Position numbers and translations under genes: made by a program
In this document: positions 23,390-30,941 of the stretch, piece after piece
How positions within the stretch are numbered: position 1 is the first letter of the stretch
Layout: each line of letters starts with the position of its first letter
Notes under the pieces: generated by a model
What the model saw: only the letters and a program-made list of their open reading frames with translations
Databases searched by the model: none
What the model was told of the DNA's origin: nothing
Source: a virus
DNA length: 31,628 nucleotides
IMG/VR virus record: IMGVR_UViG_3300020429_000006
Location: 1-31,628 of that record
Strand: one strand, 5' to 3'

Positions 23390-24223
23390 ATGGCAAACAA
23401 AGGGTTACAATTTGAACACGCAGTGATGTACTCGGCAACGAGTAAGATAATTAACAAGAGTGCTCAGAACCAAAAAGACTTCGAACAAGCAGCAGGACGA
23501 ATCAACGCTATCTCTGGCGACATTCGTGCTGCTGCTGATCGCATTGTTGAGTCAATGGCACCATCAGGTAATAATATTGAAGCGAGGCAAACATACTACA
23601 AGTCATTTGAAAAAATGTCTGGTGGTGGAGAAGAACCTAAGACTGACGTCAAGTTTAAGTCAGGTGGTACGACCTACCTATGCTCTATGAAATGGGGTAA
23701 ATCGTATCAGTTAACATCTGCAGGTATTGATAAGTCAACTGCAGTGTTTCAAAAAGTATTAGCAAAGACTGCTAAGGATTGTGGAGGTGGTGCAACTGAT
23801 GCACAGACACTTGGATACCTACAACTAATCCTTGAGAAGATCAACAACAAATGTGAGAACGCAAAAGGAACTGTAGATCAACCTACTGCTAAAAAGATAC
23901 TAAGTGATATAAAAAAGGCAGGTGGATTGAATGAACAGTTACAAGAAGTGTTAGGTTCAAAGAAGAAACCTGATGGTGCTGCTGCATATGATTGTTTCAA
24001 GTATAATTTGACACACGAATGTATGACAGGTGCTTTGTTATTCAATGGTGATGAAAGATCAGCAACACATATCCTGACAGAAACAGGTGTAAAACCTATA
24101 GATGAGAAGGCAGTCAGAGACGTGATGAAACAGGCAGGTGTCAGGATGGCATTGAAGGGCAGAGGTAAGGACAAAGTTACAGGTGTCCGTCAGAATGCCA
24201 TTGTGATTCGATACGAGGTATAA
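23390..24223 (+). CDS. Unknown late protein with PD-(D/E)XK nuclease-like pattern
   Basis: A 277-residue protein. N-terminal helix GLQFEHAVMYSATSK offers Glu9. A strand reads EPKTDVKFKSGGTTYLCSMK with Asp86, then SMK (99-101) and WGKSYQLTSAGI. The order helix-E, strand-D, strand-(S/E)xK followed by a Gln/Ser-containing strand is that of PD-(D/E)XK endonucleases. The rest is helical with conserved-looking Cys residues (DCGGG, NKCEN, YDCFKYN, HECMTG). It could be a nuclease, or a structural protein with a chance pattern. First gene of the late unit, 7 bases before a ligase-like gene. Confidence 0.5.
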   Translation: MANKGLQFEHAVMYSATSKIINKSAQNQKDFEQAAGRINAISGDIRAAADRIVESMAPSGNNIEARQTYYKSFEKMSGGGEEPKTDVKFKSGGTTYLCSMKWGKSYQLTSAGIDKSTAVFQKVLAKTAKDCGGGATDAQTLGYLQLILEKINNKCENAKGTVDQPTAKKILSDIKKAGGLNEQLQEVLGSKKKPDGAAAYDCFKYNLTHECMTGALLFNGDERSATHILTETGVKPIDEKAVRDVMKQAGVRMALKGRGKDKVTGVRQNAIVIRYEV

Positions 24224-24230
24224 TATAGGT

Positions 24231-25424
24231 ATGGCAAAGCAGAATACACACCTCGAACACCTTGAGGATGACATTCTAAACCAAGGTTCTAAAGGAGGAT
24301 TCAACGCTATAGCATTCCTCAGAGAACTTGGTAAGATGCTGACTGAACCACAGTCTGCAGTTAATATTACAACTAAGTGGGACGGTGCCCCTGCTGTCAT
24401 TTGTGGTAAACATCCCTCAACTGGCAGGTTTTTTGTTGGAACCAAGGGTGTGTTTGCTAAGATGCCAAAGATTTGTGTGAGTGATGCTGATGTAGATGAG
24501 TTCTACAGTGGTGAACTAGCAAAAAAATTAAAGATGTGCTTGCGTCTCCTTCCTCAACTACCTATCAATGGTGTAGTACAGGGTGATCTATTGTTCACAA
24601 AGGGTGATGTCACTACAAAAGTTATGGGTAAGCAAAAGTGTCATACTTTTATGCCTAATACCATCACCTATGCTGTACCTGTAGACACTCCTATGGGTAA
24701 GAAAGTATCAAGAAGTTCTCTCGGTATTGTATTCCATACATCATATACAGGTGGTCCTACTCTAAGAGATATGACCCCTGGTTTTGGTGTAAATGTGACC
24801 AAGATGCAGGCAGCACCTAACGTAGCAGTATTCTCTTCAGACTTTACTGACGCGACAGGTTCATCTGTATTCAAACCTGCAGATAAAAGCAAGTATGATC
24901 TTCTAGTCAACCGTGCTGAAGGTTCTCTCAAGCAAGCATCAAGATTTCTAGACATCCTACAAGATAAAGGAGAAGGAAAGTTTATGCTCTCTGCTATGTT
25001 CAAAGTATATTTCAACTCATTCATCCGTACTGGTAAACCTATTGTCAATGCACAGGCAGTTGCTGTAGGTTTCAATAAATTCTATACCGCAGCACTAGAC
25101 AAAGAGATCTCTATGAAGAAAACAGATACAACTAAGAAAAAATATGAGACTATTAAACAGAATGGTCTTAGATTCTTGAAGCAAAATGCACGTGCTGTCT
25201 ATATGACTGTCGCATCTTATATGAATCTGATCGCTGCAAAGACTGTAGTCATCAAACAACTTGGAAAAGTGCAGGACATTGGTACATATATCAAGACTGA
25301 TAATGGTTATAGGGTAACTGCACCAGAGGGTTTTGTTGCAATCAAATCAGGTTCTGCACTCAAACTTGTAGACCGTTTGGAGTTCTCTAGAGCGAATTTC
25401 ACAGTAGAAAAAAATTGGGGTTGA
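24231..25424 (+). CDS. Unknown late protein resembling ATP-dependent ligase/nucleotidyltransferase fold
   Basis: A 397-residue protein. Motif I-like KWDG at residues 49-52 (TTKWDGAPAVICGK), followed by a TGRFFVGTKGVF strand. Motif III-like VVQGDLLF (115-122). Motif IIIa-like SLGIVFHTSYTG (163-174). Motif IV-like APEGFVAIKSG (364-374). Motif V-like LKLVDRLEF (377-385). This order (KxDG, xGxL, EGFV, K-x-V) is that of polynucleotide ligases and capping enzymes, where the Lys becomes nucleotidylated. A ~180-residue helical insertion sits before motif IV, unlike ordinary ligases. I believe this family is catalogued only as unknown function in cyanophages; activity is not demonstrated. Neighbours are a nuclease-like and an NMNAT-like gene. 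Confidence 0.55.
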   Translation: MAKQNTHLEHLEDDILNQGSKGGFNAIAFLRELGKMLTEPQSAVNITTKWDGAPAVICGKHPSTGRFFVGTKGVFAKMPKICVSDADVDEFYSGELAKKLKMCLRLLPQLPINGVVQGDLLFTKGDVTTKVMGKQKCHTFMPNTITYAVPVDTPMGKKVSRSSLGIVFHTSYTGGPTLRDMTPGFGVNVTKMQAAPNVAVFSSDFTDATGSSVFKPADKSKYDLLVNRAEGSLKQASRFLDILQDKGEGKFMLSAMFKVYFNSFIRTGKPIVNAQAVAVGFNKFYTAALDKEISMKKTDTTKKKYETIKQNGLRFLKQNARAVYMTVASYMNLIAAKTVVIKQLGKVQDIGTYIKTDNGYRVTAPEGFVAIKSGSALKLVDRLEFSRANFTVEKNWG

Positions 25425-25430
25425 TAAATA
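25423..25430 (+). promoter_or_regulatory. Late-type promoter box GATAAATA that helps decide the next start
   Basis: GATAAATA lies 3 bases before an ATG at 25434. A T4-type late start would fall about 5-7 bases after the box, at or inside that ATG, so translation from 25434 would lack a leader. The second in-frame ATG at 25455 fits better. Confidence 0.55.
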
Positions 25431-25454
25431 GATATGGAAAACACCAGTATATCA

Positions 25455-26615
25455 ATGAAGTTCAGTCAGTTTATAACTGAGGCACGCACCGCTGCAGGTG
25501 AAGTTGCTGCTAAGAGAGGACTCCAACACGTCGGACACGGATACTATGCTGACAGGCAGGGTAATATCGTTGCGAAGTCTGAAGGAGGAAATCGTTTGGT
25601 GCCTGTATCTCCTGATGAGGCAGCAAAAGCACAACAAGGTGCTGAACAGGGTGCAGCAGAAGACGAGCATATCAATAGTGGTGAAGGTTTAGGACATATT
25701 GCTCTAACCTTTGGACGTTTCAATCCTCCTACTGTTGGTCACGAGAAACTACTGGACACTGTATCTGAACAGAACGCTGACAACTATAGAATCTATCCAT
25801 CACGTACTGTGGATCCTAAAAAGAACCCACTAGAACCTGATGTTAAGATTGATTTTATGACAAAGATGTTCCCCAAACATTCTGATGCTATTGTCAACGA
25901 TGGTGATATGTCTAACATCTTCAATGTACTTTCCAACCTTAACCAAGAGGGTTACTCAGGTGTAACTATGGTTGTTGGTTCTGATCGTGTATCAGAATTC
26001 AAGTCATTACTTGAGAAGTATAACGGTCAGGCATATGAGTTTGAAGAACTCAATGTTATTTCTGCAGGAGAAAGAGATCCTGATGCAGATGGTGTAGAAG
26101 GTATGAGTGCATCTAAGATGCGAGCATTCGCAGCGTCAGGTGACTTAGAAAGTTTTGCCCAAGGAGTTCCATCGTCAGCAAAGAAAATTGCTGAGCAACT
26201 AATGATGGAAGTCAGAGCGGGTATGGGTATTCAAGAACAGGAACAGGAGGAAGAGGTTGCAGAACTTTGGGACATCGCTCCTAAACTTGATGCAGAGAAC
26301 CTCCGTGAAGCGTTCTTTGAAGATAAAGTCTTTTCTGTTGGTTCTATTGTTGAACATCTGGACACAGGTGTCAGAGGAACTATCGTCAAGAAAGGAACAA
26401 ATTATGTAATCTTTGAAACACCAGAAAAATATAAATTTAATGTCTGGTTAACTTCCATTATGGAAGTGAAGGAACTGCATAAGTCAGCAGACGATGGCAG
26501 TGGTAACGACTGGAAGGTCGGCACTGATACATATAGACACGCGGTTCAGGCAATGACCCCTGGACAGATGGTCAAAAAGTTCAGTGACTTCAGAAAAATA
26601 GGGTCAACTAAATAG
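25455..26615 (+). CDS. NMNAT/cytidylyltransferase-like protein with capsid-targeting N-terminus
   Basis: A 386-residue protein from the ATG at 25455 (an ATG at 25434 adds 7). It begins MKFSQFITEARTAAG, very like the T4 internal-protein capsid-targeting sequence (MKTYQEFIAEA), with I-T-E|A as a gp21-type cleavage site. A nucleotidylyltransferase domain follows: TFGRFNPPTVGHEKLL (HxGH-type motif, 85-100), VVGSDRV (173-179) and GMSASKMRAFA (216-226, ISxTxxR-like). This fold transfers nucleotides, as in NMN or phosphopantetheine adenylyltransferase. The C-terminus has a small SH3/KOW-like stretch (GSIVEHLDTGVRGTIVKKGT). An NAD-related role is inferred from the motif type; substrate not determined. 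Confidence 0.72.
   Translation: MKFSQFITEARTAAGEVAAKRGLQHVGHGYYADRQGNIVAKSEGGNRLVPVSPDEAAKAQQGAEQGAAEDEHINSGEGLGHIALTFGRFNPPTVGHEKLLDTVSEQNADNYRIYPSRTVDPKKNPLEPDVKIDFMTKMFPKHSDAIVNDGDMSNIFNVLSNLNQEGYSGVTMVVGSDRVSEFKSLLEKYNGQAYEFEELNVISAGERDPDADGVEGMSASKMRAFAASGDLESFAQGVPSSAKKIAEQLMMEVRAGMGIQEQEQEEEVAELWDIAPKLDAENLREAFFEDKVFSVGSIVEHLDTGVRGTIVKKGTNYVIFETPEKYKFNVWLTSIMEVKELHKSADDGSGNDWKVGTDTYRHAVQAMTPGQMVKKFSDFRKIGSTK
26608..26614 (+). promoter_or_regulatory. Late-type promoter box CTAAATA
   Basis: CTAAATAG at the end of the NMNAT-like gene, 22 bases before the ATG at 26637. Confidence 0.5.
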
Positions 26616-26636
26616 TATTACGCAAATTTTCGACAG

Positions 26637-28592
26637 ATGGATTTAGAAATTACTTCGAAACTGCTGAAGTATTCACCTTCAGACGTACAATCAGTTACTT
26701 ACGTTGTTGAGTACGCAGAACATAACTACGAGGGAGAGGCACGTGATGCCTATCTCGCGAAGCGTCTTGTCACTCCAACAGAGAAGGCAATCGCTGAAGT
26801 TATTATCGAAGGCAAGAAAGGTCTTTGGGCAAATATTCACGCTAAGCGTAAGCGTGGAGAGGCACCTGCTAAGAAAGGTGACAAGGATTACCCCAAGACT
26901 CTTAACATTGAGCATCATCAAAAGGATGCTAATGGTAAAGTTATCGAGCACGATGACGAGGCACCTGGAACTCCTGCTAGTGTAGAGGAGCAAAAGGCAC
27001 CACGTATGCAGAAAGGCGCGATGGCATATGACGGTCCTAACAAGGCAGCATCTGAAGCAAGAGATAGAATTCTTGCTAAGACAAAAGCATTGAGAGCGAA
27101 GGCGAAAGCAAAGACTCAATCTGAGGCGCTTGAGATGACCAAGAAAGAGTATGATAAAATTCACAAAGATTTTAAGTCTGACGATCCTAAGAATCCAAGA
27201 ACTACTAAGTATGTCCCAGGCAAGGGTACAGTATCAATGCCTGTGAAGTTCAAGGAGCAGGTCTCTGCGAATGCAGCAACACTTAATATGAAACCAAGTG
27301 CTGCATCTCCTAAGATCGATACACCTAAAGAGAAGGAGTCAACAACAGATCCTTGCTGCGATAACCAGAGAACAATCAAAGCAAAGGGTGTAACTCCTAA
27401 GACTCAGGTGGAAGAACAAAAAGGTAAAGGCAGTCTTAAACAAGCACGTAAGAACGTCGGAGCATCTACCTGTTGGGACGGTTACGTTGCTAAAGGCACC
27501 AAGATGAAGAACGGAAAACAAGTTCCTAATTGTGTCAAAGAAAGCGAGGAATGGGTATGGGATGTCGTTGATGAACTCGGAGATGAGTTTGACAACCTTA
27601 CCGAACAAGATCTACAAGATGTTGTAGTAGAAGCACTCTTAGATTTTGATACACAAGAAAATCTATTTGAAGCAATCGACATCATCGATGACGGATGTGA
27701 GTTGTTAACAGAGGCACCATCAAAAGACTCAGCGTTTCCTAACGTTGCAGTTCAAGCACCTAGGGGTGGATCAAAACCAACCCGTGCTTCAAGAGTAGAC
27801 AGACTTAAGTCTGCTGCTAAGAAAGCAGGTGGAGTGGTTAGAAAAGGACTAGCAAAAGCAGGTTCTGCTGCTAAAGCAGGAGCAAAGGCAGGTGCTAAGG
27901 GAGCAGTTCGTGGTGCAGGTTATGCATCAGGTCTTGCACAACGTGCAGCATCTTCTGCTAAGTCTGAATTCTCCAAAGGTAGAGAGCGTGGTCTAAGAGG
28001 TTCATCATCTGGTGGATCTTCTAGTGGATCATCGTCCTCTGGTGGTGGTTCATCTTCTGGTGGATCATCATCTGGTGGTTCATCAGGTGGAGGAGGATCC
28101 TACTCAGGTGGATCATCTTCTGGATCTTCAAGTTCCTCGGGTACCTCAGGTGGTACACAGAAAAAATCTGGTCCTTCATTGCTAAGTCGTGCTGCAGGTG
28201 CAGTCGGCAGAGGTTTGAAGCGTGCTGTTAAAGGTGGCGCTAACCTAGCAAAGAAAGCAGTTGGTAAAACATCAAGAGCAATCTCTAAAGGATCTGACAA
28301 ACTTGCAAGGAAACTCGGAGAATCTATGGCAGAATCAAAAACAGACAAGGTACGTCGTATCTTGAAACTACAGCAGGAAACTCTTGAACACGATAGAGCA
28401 CACGCAAAAGATGCTAGTGCTGCGGGTTGGAGAGAGAGACTTGCGTACACAAAATTTGTTATGGAAGAACCAAGTGCAGAACAACTCAAGAAGAGAGAAG
28501 TTCTAAAACAAACTAAGGAACTTACTAACAAAGGTAAGCACAAGGAAGCGTCTGAAATGTTCAAGAAGCACTTCCCTAACTTTGGTAAATAG
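26637..28592 (+). CDS. Large basic late protein with histone-like and Ser/Gly-rich regions (unknown, likely virion-internal)
   Basis: A 651-residue protein built of modules. N-terminal helical part with [20 protein letters not shown] (about 60-79), a segment recurrent in cyanophage proteins. A Lys/Ala-rich stretch ([20 protein letters not shown]). A second recurrent module, [20 protein letters not shown] ...VPNCVKE. An acidic helical region ([20 protein letters not shown]) ending [10 protein letters not shown], an L-T-E|A gp21-like cleavage site. Then a histone-H1-like Ala/Lys region, a 52-residue Ser/Gly linker, a second basic region and a charged helical C-terminus. It looks like a DNA-binding or DNA-packing head protein. 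No enzymatic motif seen. Confidence 0.6.
   Translation: MDLEITSKLLKYSPSDVQSVTYVVEYAEHNYEGEARDAYLAKRLVTPTEKAIAEVIIEGKKGLWANIHAKRKRGEAPAKKGDKDYPKTLNIEHHQKDANGKVIEHDDEAPGTPASVEEQKAPRMQKGAMAYDGPNKAASEARDRILAKTKALRAKAKAKTQSEALEMTKKEYDKIHKDFKSDDPKNPRTTKYVPGKGTVSMPVKFKEQVSANAATLNMKPSAASPKIDTPKEKESTTDPCCDNQRTIKAKGVTPKTQVEEQKGKGSLKQARKNVGASTCWDGYVAKGTKMKNGKQVPNCVKESEEWVWDVVDELGDEFDNLTEQDLQDVVVEALLDFDTQENLFEAIDIIDDGCELLTEAPSKDSAFPNVAVQAPRGGSKPTRASRVDRLKSAAKKAGGVVRKGLAKAGSAAKAGAKAGAKGAVRGAGYASGLAQRAASSAKSEFSKGRERGLRGSSSGGSSSGSSSSGGGSSSGGSSSGGSSGGGGSYSGGSSSGSSSSSGTSGGTQKKSGPSLLSRAAGAVGRGLKRAVKGGANLAKKAVGKTSRAISKGSDKLARKLGESMAESKTDKVRRILKLQQETLEHDRAHAKDASAAGWRERLAYTKFVMEEPSAEQLKKREVLKQTKELTNKGKHKEASEMFKKHFPNFGK
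28002..28157 (+). repeat. Ser/Gly-codon low-complexity tract
   Basis: In-frame repeats of TCA/TCT and GGT/GGA codons (units like GGTGGATCATCTTCT) encoding (SSSGG)n-type linker of about 52 residues inside the 651-residue protein. Prone to slippage and length variation. Confidence 0.85.
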
Positions 28593-28594
28593 TA

Positions 28595-29038
28595 ATGCCT
28601 AAAAAAACAAAAATCATTATCAACCCCAAGAAGGAAGAACTGATGAAGGAAACCATCCGCCAACTTCTTCAGGCAGAACTCGCTGACCTGAAAGAACAAT
28701 CCAAAAAGAAACTAGATCCTGTCGGTAAAGAAGACAAGGATATTGACAACGACGGTGACCACGATAAGTCAGATAAGTATCTGCTCAATCGTAGAAAGAC
28801 TGTCGCTAAAGCAATGGGTAAGAAAACCCACATCTGTGCTAAGTATGTTGAGCATACTGAGTATGGTCTTTGCTACACAATTCCTGAGGCACACACCTTG
28901 GTTGAGAAGGCAGACCATAGCGATGGATGCACTCACGAAGTAACTCACTACGACATCGTGGATGAGTCAGAACAAATGCATAGCAACATTCCTGTTGAAG
29001 ATCTTAACGTTCTTGTCCAAGAAATGCATAAGCACTAA
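28595..29038 (+). CDS. Small protein with EF-hand-like Asp-rich loop (unknown)
   Basis: A 147-residue protein. N-terminal basic stretch and helix ([20 protein letters not shown]). An Asp-rich loop [17 protein letters not shown] (about residues 48-64) of the DxDxDG type, as in EF-hand or dockerin calcium sites. Then [13 protein letters not shown] and a Cys/His-containing end ([34 protein letters not shown]) that could bind a metal. The stop overlaps the next ATG (TAATG). This small DxDxDG-containing type occurs often in cyanophage late regions. Function unknown. Confidence 0.6.
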   Translation: MPKKTKIIINPKKEELMKETIRQLLQAELADLKEQSKKKLDPVGKEDKDIDNDGDHDKSDKYLLNRRKTVAKAMGKKTHICAKYVEHTEYGLCYTIPEAHTLVEKADHSDGCTHEVTHYDIVDESEQMHSNIPVEDLNVLVQEMHKH

Positions 29039-29442
29039 TGAAATCTTTCAAAGAGTACATTACAGAGTTGAATCGTTACGAGAAAGAGACTGGTAAATCT
29101 ACTGGTCCTAGTCACGGGCGTACTGGTGTCAACACTCCTAAGGCAGGCACACCCACTAAGAAGGGTGGATCTGGTAAGGACTCTCCTATCGCTTCCGTCA
29201 AAAGGATGGTAAGGAAGATGCAAGGTGGAGAAGTTGGTCAGATGAAGAAACAGAAAGGTGCAAAGTCAACTGCAGGTACTGGCAAGTACAAGGCAATGGC
29301 AGACAGACGCAAGAGTCAAAAAGATACCACTGCTGCAGATGCTAAGAAACGCGGATTCAAATCTACTAGGGATTACGTGAACACTATGGCACGTTACGGT
29401 GGTAAAGATAACTATGATAGAGGACGCGGATTAGGATCATAA
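29038..29442 (+). CDS. Small basic protein with capsid-targeting-like N-terminus
   Basis: A 134-residue very basic protein beginning [20 protein letters not shown]. The first 10 residues match the T4 capsid-targeting layout (MKTYQEFIAE) and include I-T-E followed by Leu. The remainder is Gly/Lys/Thr-rich and probably disordered (KAGTPTKKGGSGKDS, MVRKMQGGEVGQMKKQKGAK, RGRGLGS). Its resemblance to T4 internal proteins suggests packaging in the head and injection with DNA. Second protein in this locus with such a start. TAATG overlap with the gene before. Confidence 0.62.
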   Translation: MKSFKEYITELNRYEKETGKSTGPSHGRTGVNTPKAGTPTKKGGSGKDSPIASVKRMVRKMQGGEVGQMKKQKGAKSTAGTGKYKAMADRRKSQKDTTAADAKKRGFKSTRDYVNTMARYGGKDNYDRGRGLGS

Positions 29443-29444
29443 GC

Positions 29445-29462
29445 ACCTATATAGTGATAGGT
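29445..29462 (+). other. Short hairpin between genes
   Basis: ACCTAT (29445-29450) / ATAGGT (29457-29462), 6-base loop, three bases after the stop of the basic protein. Too weak, and without a T-run, to call a terminator; may be an RNA processing or stability element. Confidence 0.35.
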
Positions 29463-29476
29463 ACGTTTCATTAATT

Positions 29477-29671
29477 ATGGTTAAATTCCTTCTTCCATTT
29501 GCAATTAAAATCATCGAGTCAGCAGTCGATAAGATTCCTGACAATCTAGATGAACTAATCAAGAAATTGATCGTGAGTCTAGCAAAGAAAGCAGTATCAA
29601 GAACTGACAACACAGTTGATGATCAACTCGTGGCAGCACTTGAGAAAGCATTACTCTCACCTGAGGGTTAA
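29477..29671 (+). CDS. Small helical protein (64 aa, unknown)
   Basis: MVKFLLPFAIKIIESAVDKI, then PDNLDELIKKLIVSLAKKAV and a polar end. Amphipathic helices rather than a clean membrane span; the first 16 residues may associate with membrane. A terminator follows 14 bases after the stop, so it ends the transcription unit. No family recognised. Confidence 0.6.
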   Translation: MVKFLLPFAIKIIESAVDKIPDNLDELIKKLIVSLAKKAVSRTDNTVDDQLVAALEKALLSPEG

Positions 29672-29685
29672 TAGTCTCAGACACT

Positions 29686-29705
29686 AGGGACCTACGGGTC
29701 CCTTT
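29686..29705 (+). terminator. Rho-independent terminator
   Basis: 7-bp stem AGGGACC (29686-29692) / GGTCCCT (29697-29703), loop TACG, then TTT. Outer ACAC (29681-29684) and GTGT (29707-29710) can extend it. Separates the internal-protein unit from the Ig-like structural gene. Confidence 0.8.
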
Positions 29706-29713
29706 CGTGTTTG

Positions 29714-29721
29714 TATAAATA
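29714..29721 (+). promoter_or_regulatory. Late-type promoter box TATAAATA
   Basis: A perfect T4 late box directly after the terminator, 38 bases before the ATG at 29760. Good candidate for strong late expression of the structural gene. Confidence 0.7.
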
Positions 29722-29759
29722 AAATATAGGAAACACAACGTTCACGGAGTAAAATCAAG

Positions 29760-30545
29760 ATGGCCATTCTGGGCAAAATCGACGCAGCAACGTTCTCCAA
29801 TAATGTCGCGGTCACAAATGGTGACGCAACTGTTACCAAGAATGCTGCCGACACTGTTGTTGTCGGTGATGTTCTCGAATTGGCAAACGTCGCATACATC
29901 GTCAAACAAGTTACATCTACAACTGCAATCGAATTGCACAAAGCATATGCAGGTAGCACTAACGCTACATTGTCTGGTGCTGTAAGGAGAACTCCTCCTA
30001 AGGCAGTTGCAGAGTTTGTAGTTAAAGGTGGAGATAGTATTTCAGACTATCAACTTATCTTTGTTGATACTACTGAAGATGGTATCGCATCTAACAAGTC
30101 ACGTGGTATCGACGGACCTGGATGGTGGTTGTATAGAACATACAACACAGCAGCAGGAACTACACGTCACAAGGCAGAGAAACTTGCAGCACTTAGAGTT
30201 GCAGCAGCAACATCTGGTGACGACTCTGATGATACAGTGGCAGCAGACGTGCTCGAAACAATCACAATCGGCACTCAACCTTCCAACCAGACTACATCTT
30301 CTGGTGCAGCAACCTTTACTGTTGCAGCAACTGTGGATCAGTCAGGTACTATCACTTATCAGTGGCAGAAAAGAACTTCTTCATCTGGAAGATTCAGTAA
30401 TGTATCTGGTGCAACCAGTGCATCTCTTGTCCTTTCAGGTCAATTAGCAGCGAATGACGGCAACCAGTACAGAGTTAAAGTTAACTCAAGCAAGGGTGCT
30501 GCTGAAGTTGTAAGTAGCATTGCTACTCTAACCTTCGGTTCATAA
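29760..30545 (+). CDS. Structural protein with C-terminal Ig-like domain
   Basis: A 261-residue protein. The N-terminal ~150 residues are beta-rich with Val/Thr/Ala strands (MAILGKIDAATFSNNVAVTN, DTVVVGDVLELANVAYIVKQ) and WWLYRTYN. The C-terminal ~90 residues form an Ig-like fold: ITIGTQPSNQTTSSGAATFT, TYQWQKR with the core Trp, GATSASLVLSGQLAANDGNQ then YRVKVNSSKG. Such domains occur on phage heads and tails and may bind cell-surface sugars. Expressed from a TATAAATA late box. Probably a virion surface or decoration protein; placement on head or tail cannot be decided. Confidence 0.72.
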   Translation: MAILGKIDAATFSNNVAVTNGDATVTKNAADTVVVGDVLELANVAYIVKQVTSTTAIELHKAYAGSTNATLSGAVRRTPPKAVAEFVVKGGDSISDYQLIFVDTTEDGIASNKSRGIDGPGWWLYRTYNTAAGTTRHKAEKLAALRVAAATSGDDSDDTVAADVLETITIGTQPSNQTTSSGAATFTVAATVDQSGTITYQWQKRTSSSGRFSNVSGATSASLVLSGQLAANDGNQYRVKVNSSKGAAEVVSSIATLTFGS

Positions 30546-30563
30546 TAACCAACCACCTTTGTT

Positions 30564-30941
30564 ATGTTTGAAAATTTGAATACACTCACAGCGGACAACT
30601 TTATGATGTTCGCTATGAAACACTACGATAATCCCCAGTCAGTTACATATGATGATTTCCTTGAGGATATGATGCGCTTCAAATACTTGAAGCGTCTCTT
30701 TGGGAGATACATCAAGACTGGGGTTCTTCGTAACCATCTTATACTGAATCATTTGATCGTACTATTCAATGTGTTCGGGGAAGCAACAGTACCTTTGTTA
30801 GTTTACAAAGTTGACAAACAGTATTGGGACATCCTTAAAACATATTTGGTGTACTTAAACAGATACCCTGAGACAGGATGTGGGACATTAGATTATGTAG
30901 AAATTGATCCTGTAATAAGCAAACAGTTGAGAGACCTCTGA
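30564..30941 (+). CDS. Conserved-looking late protein (125 aa, unknown)
   Basis: Begins MFENLNTLTADNFMMFAMKH, then helical (DDFLEDMMRFKYLKRLFGRY) with VLRNHLILNHLIVLFNVFGE and DILKTYLVYLNRYPE. All-helical, soluble, no obvious catalytic motif. I recall similarly starting proteins in other cyanomyoviruses but cannot give a function. TGATG overlap with the next gene (30939-30943). Confidence 0.65.
   Translation: MFENLNTLTADNFMMFAMKHYDNPQSVTYDDFLEDMMRFKYLKRLFGRYIKTGVLRNHLILNHLIVLFNVFGEATVPLLVYKVDKQYWDILKTYLVYLNRYPETGCGTLDYVEIDPVISKQLRDL

Noticed and set aside
28002-28157. CRISPR- or tandem-repeat array suspicion for the TCATCTGGTGGA repeats
   Set aside because: Repeats are in frame, irregular and without spacers; a Ser/Gly linker.
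28100-28699. 199-residue reverse-strand open frame opposite the end of the 651-residue protein
   Set aside because: Antisense to a clear gene and continuing through its Ser/Gly repeat; Ser/Phe/Leu-rich shadow.
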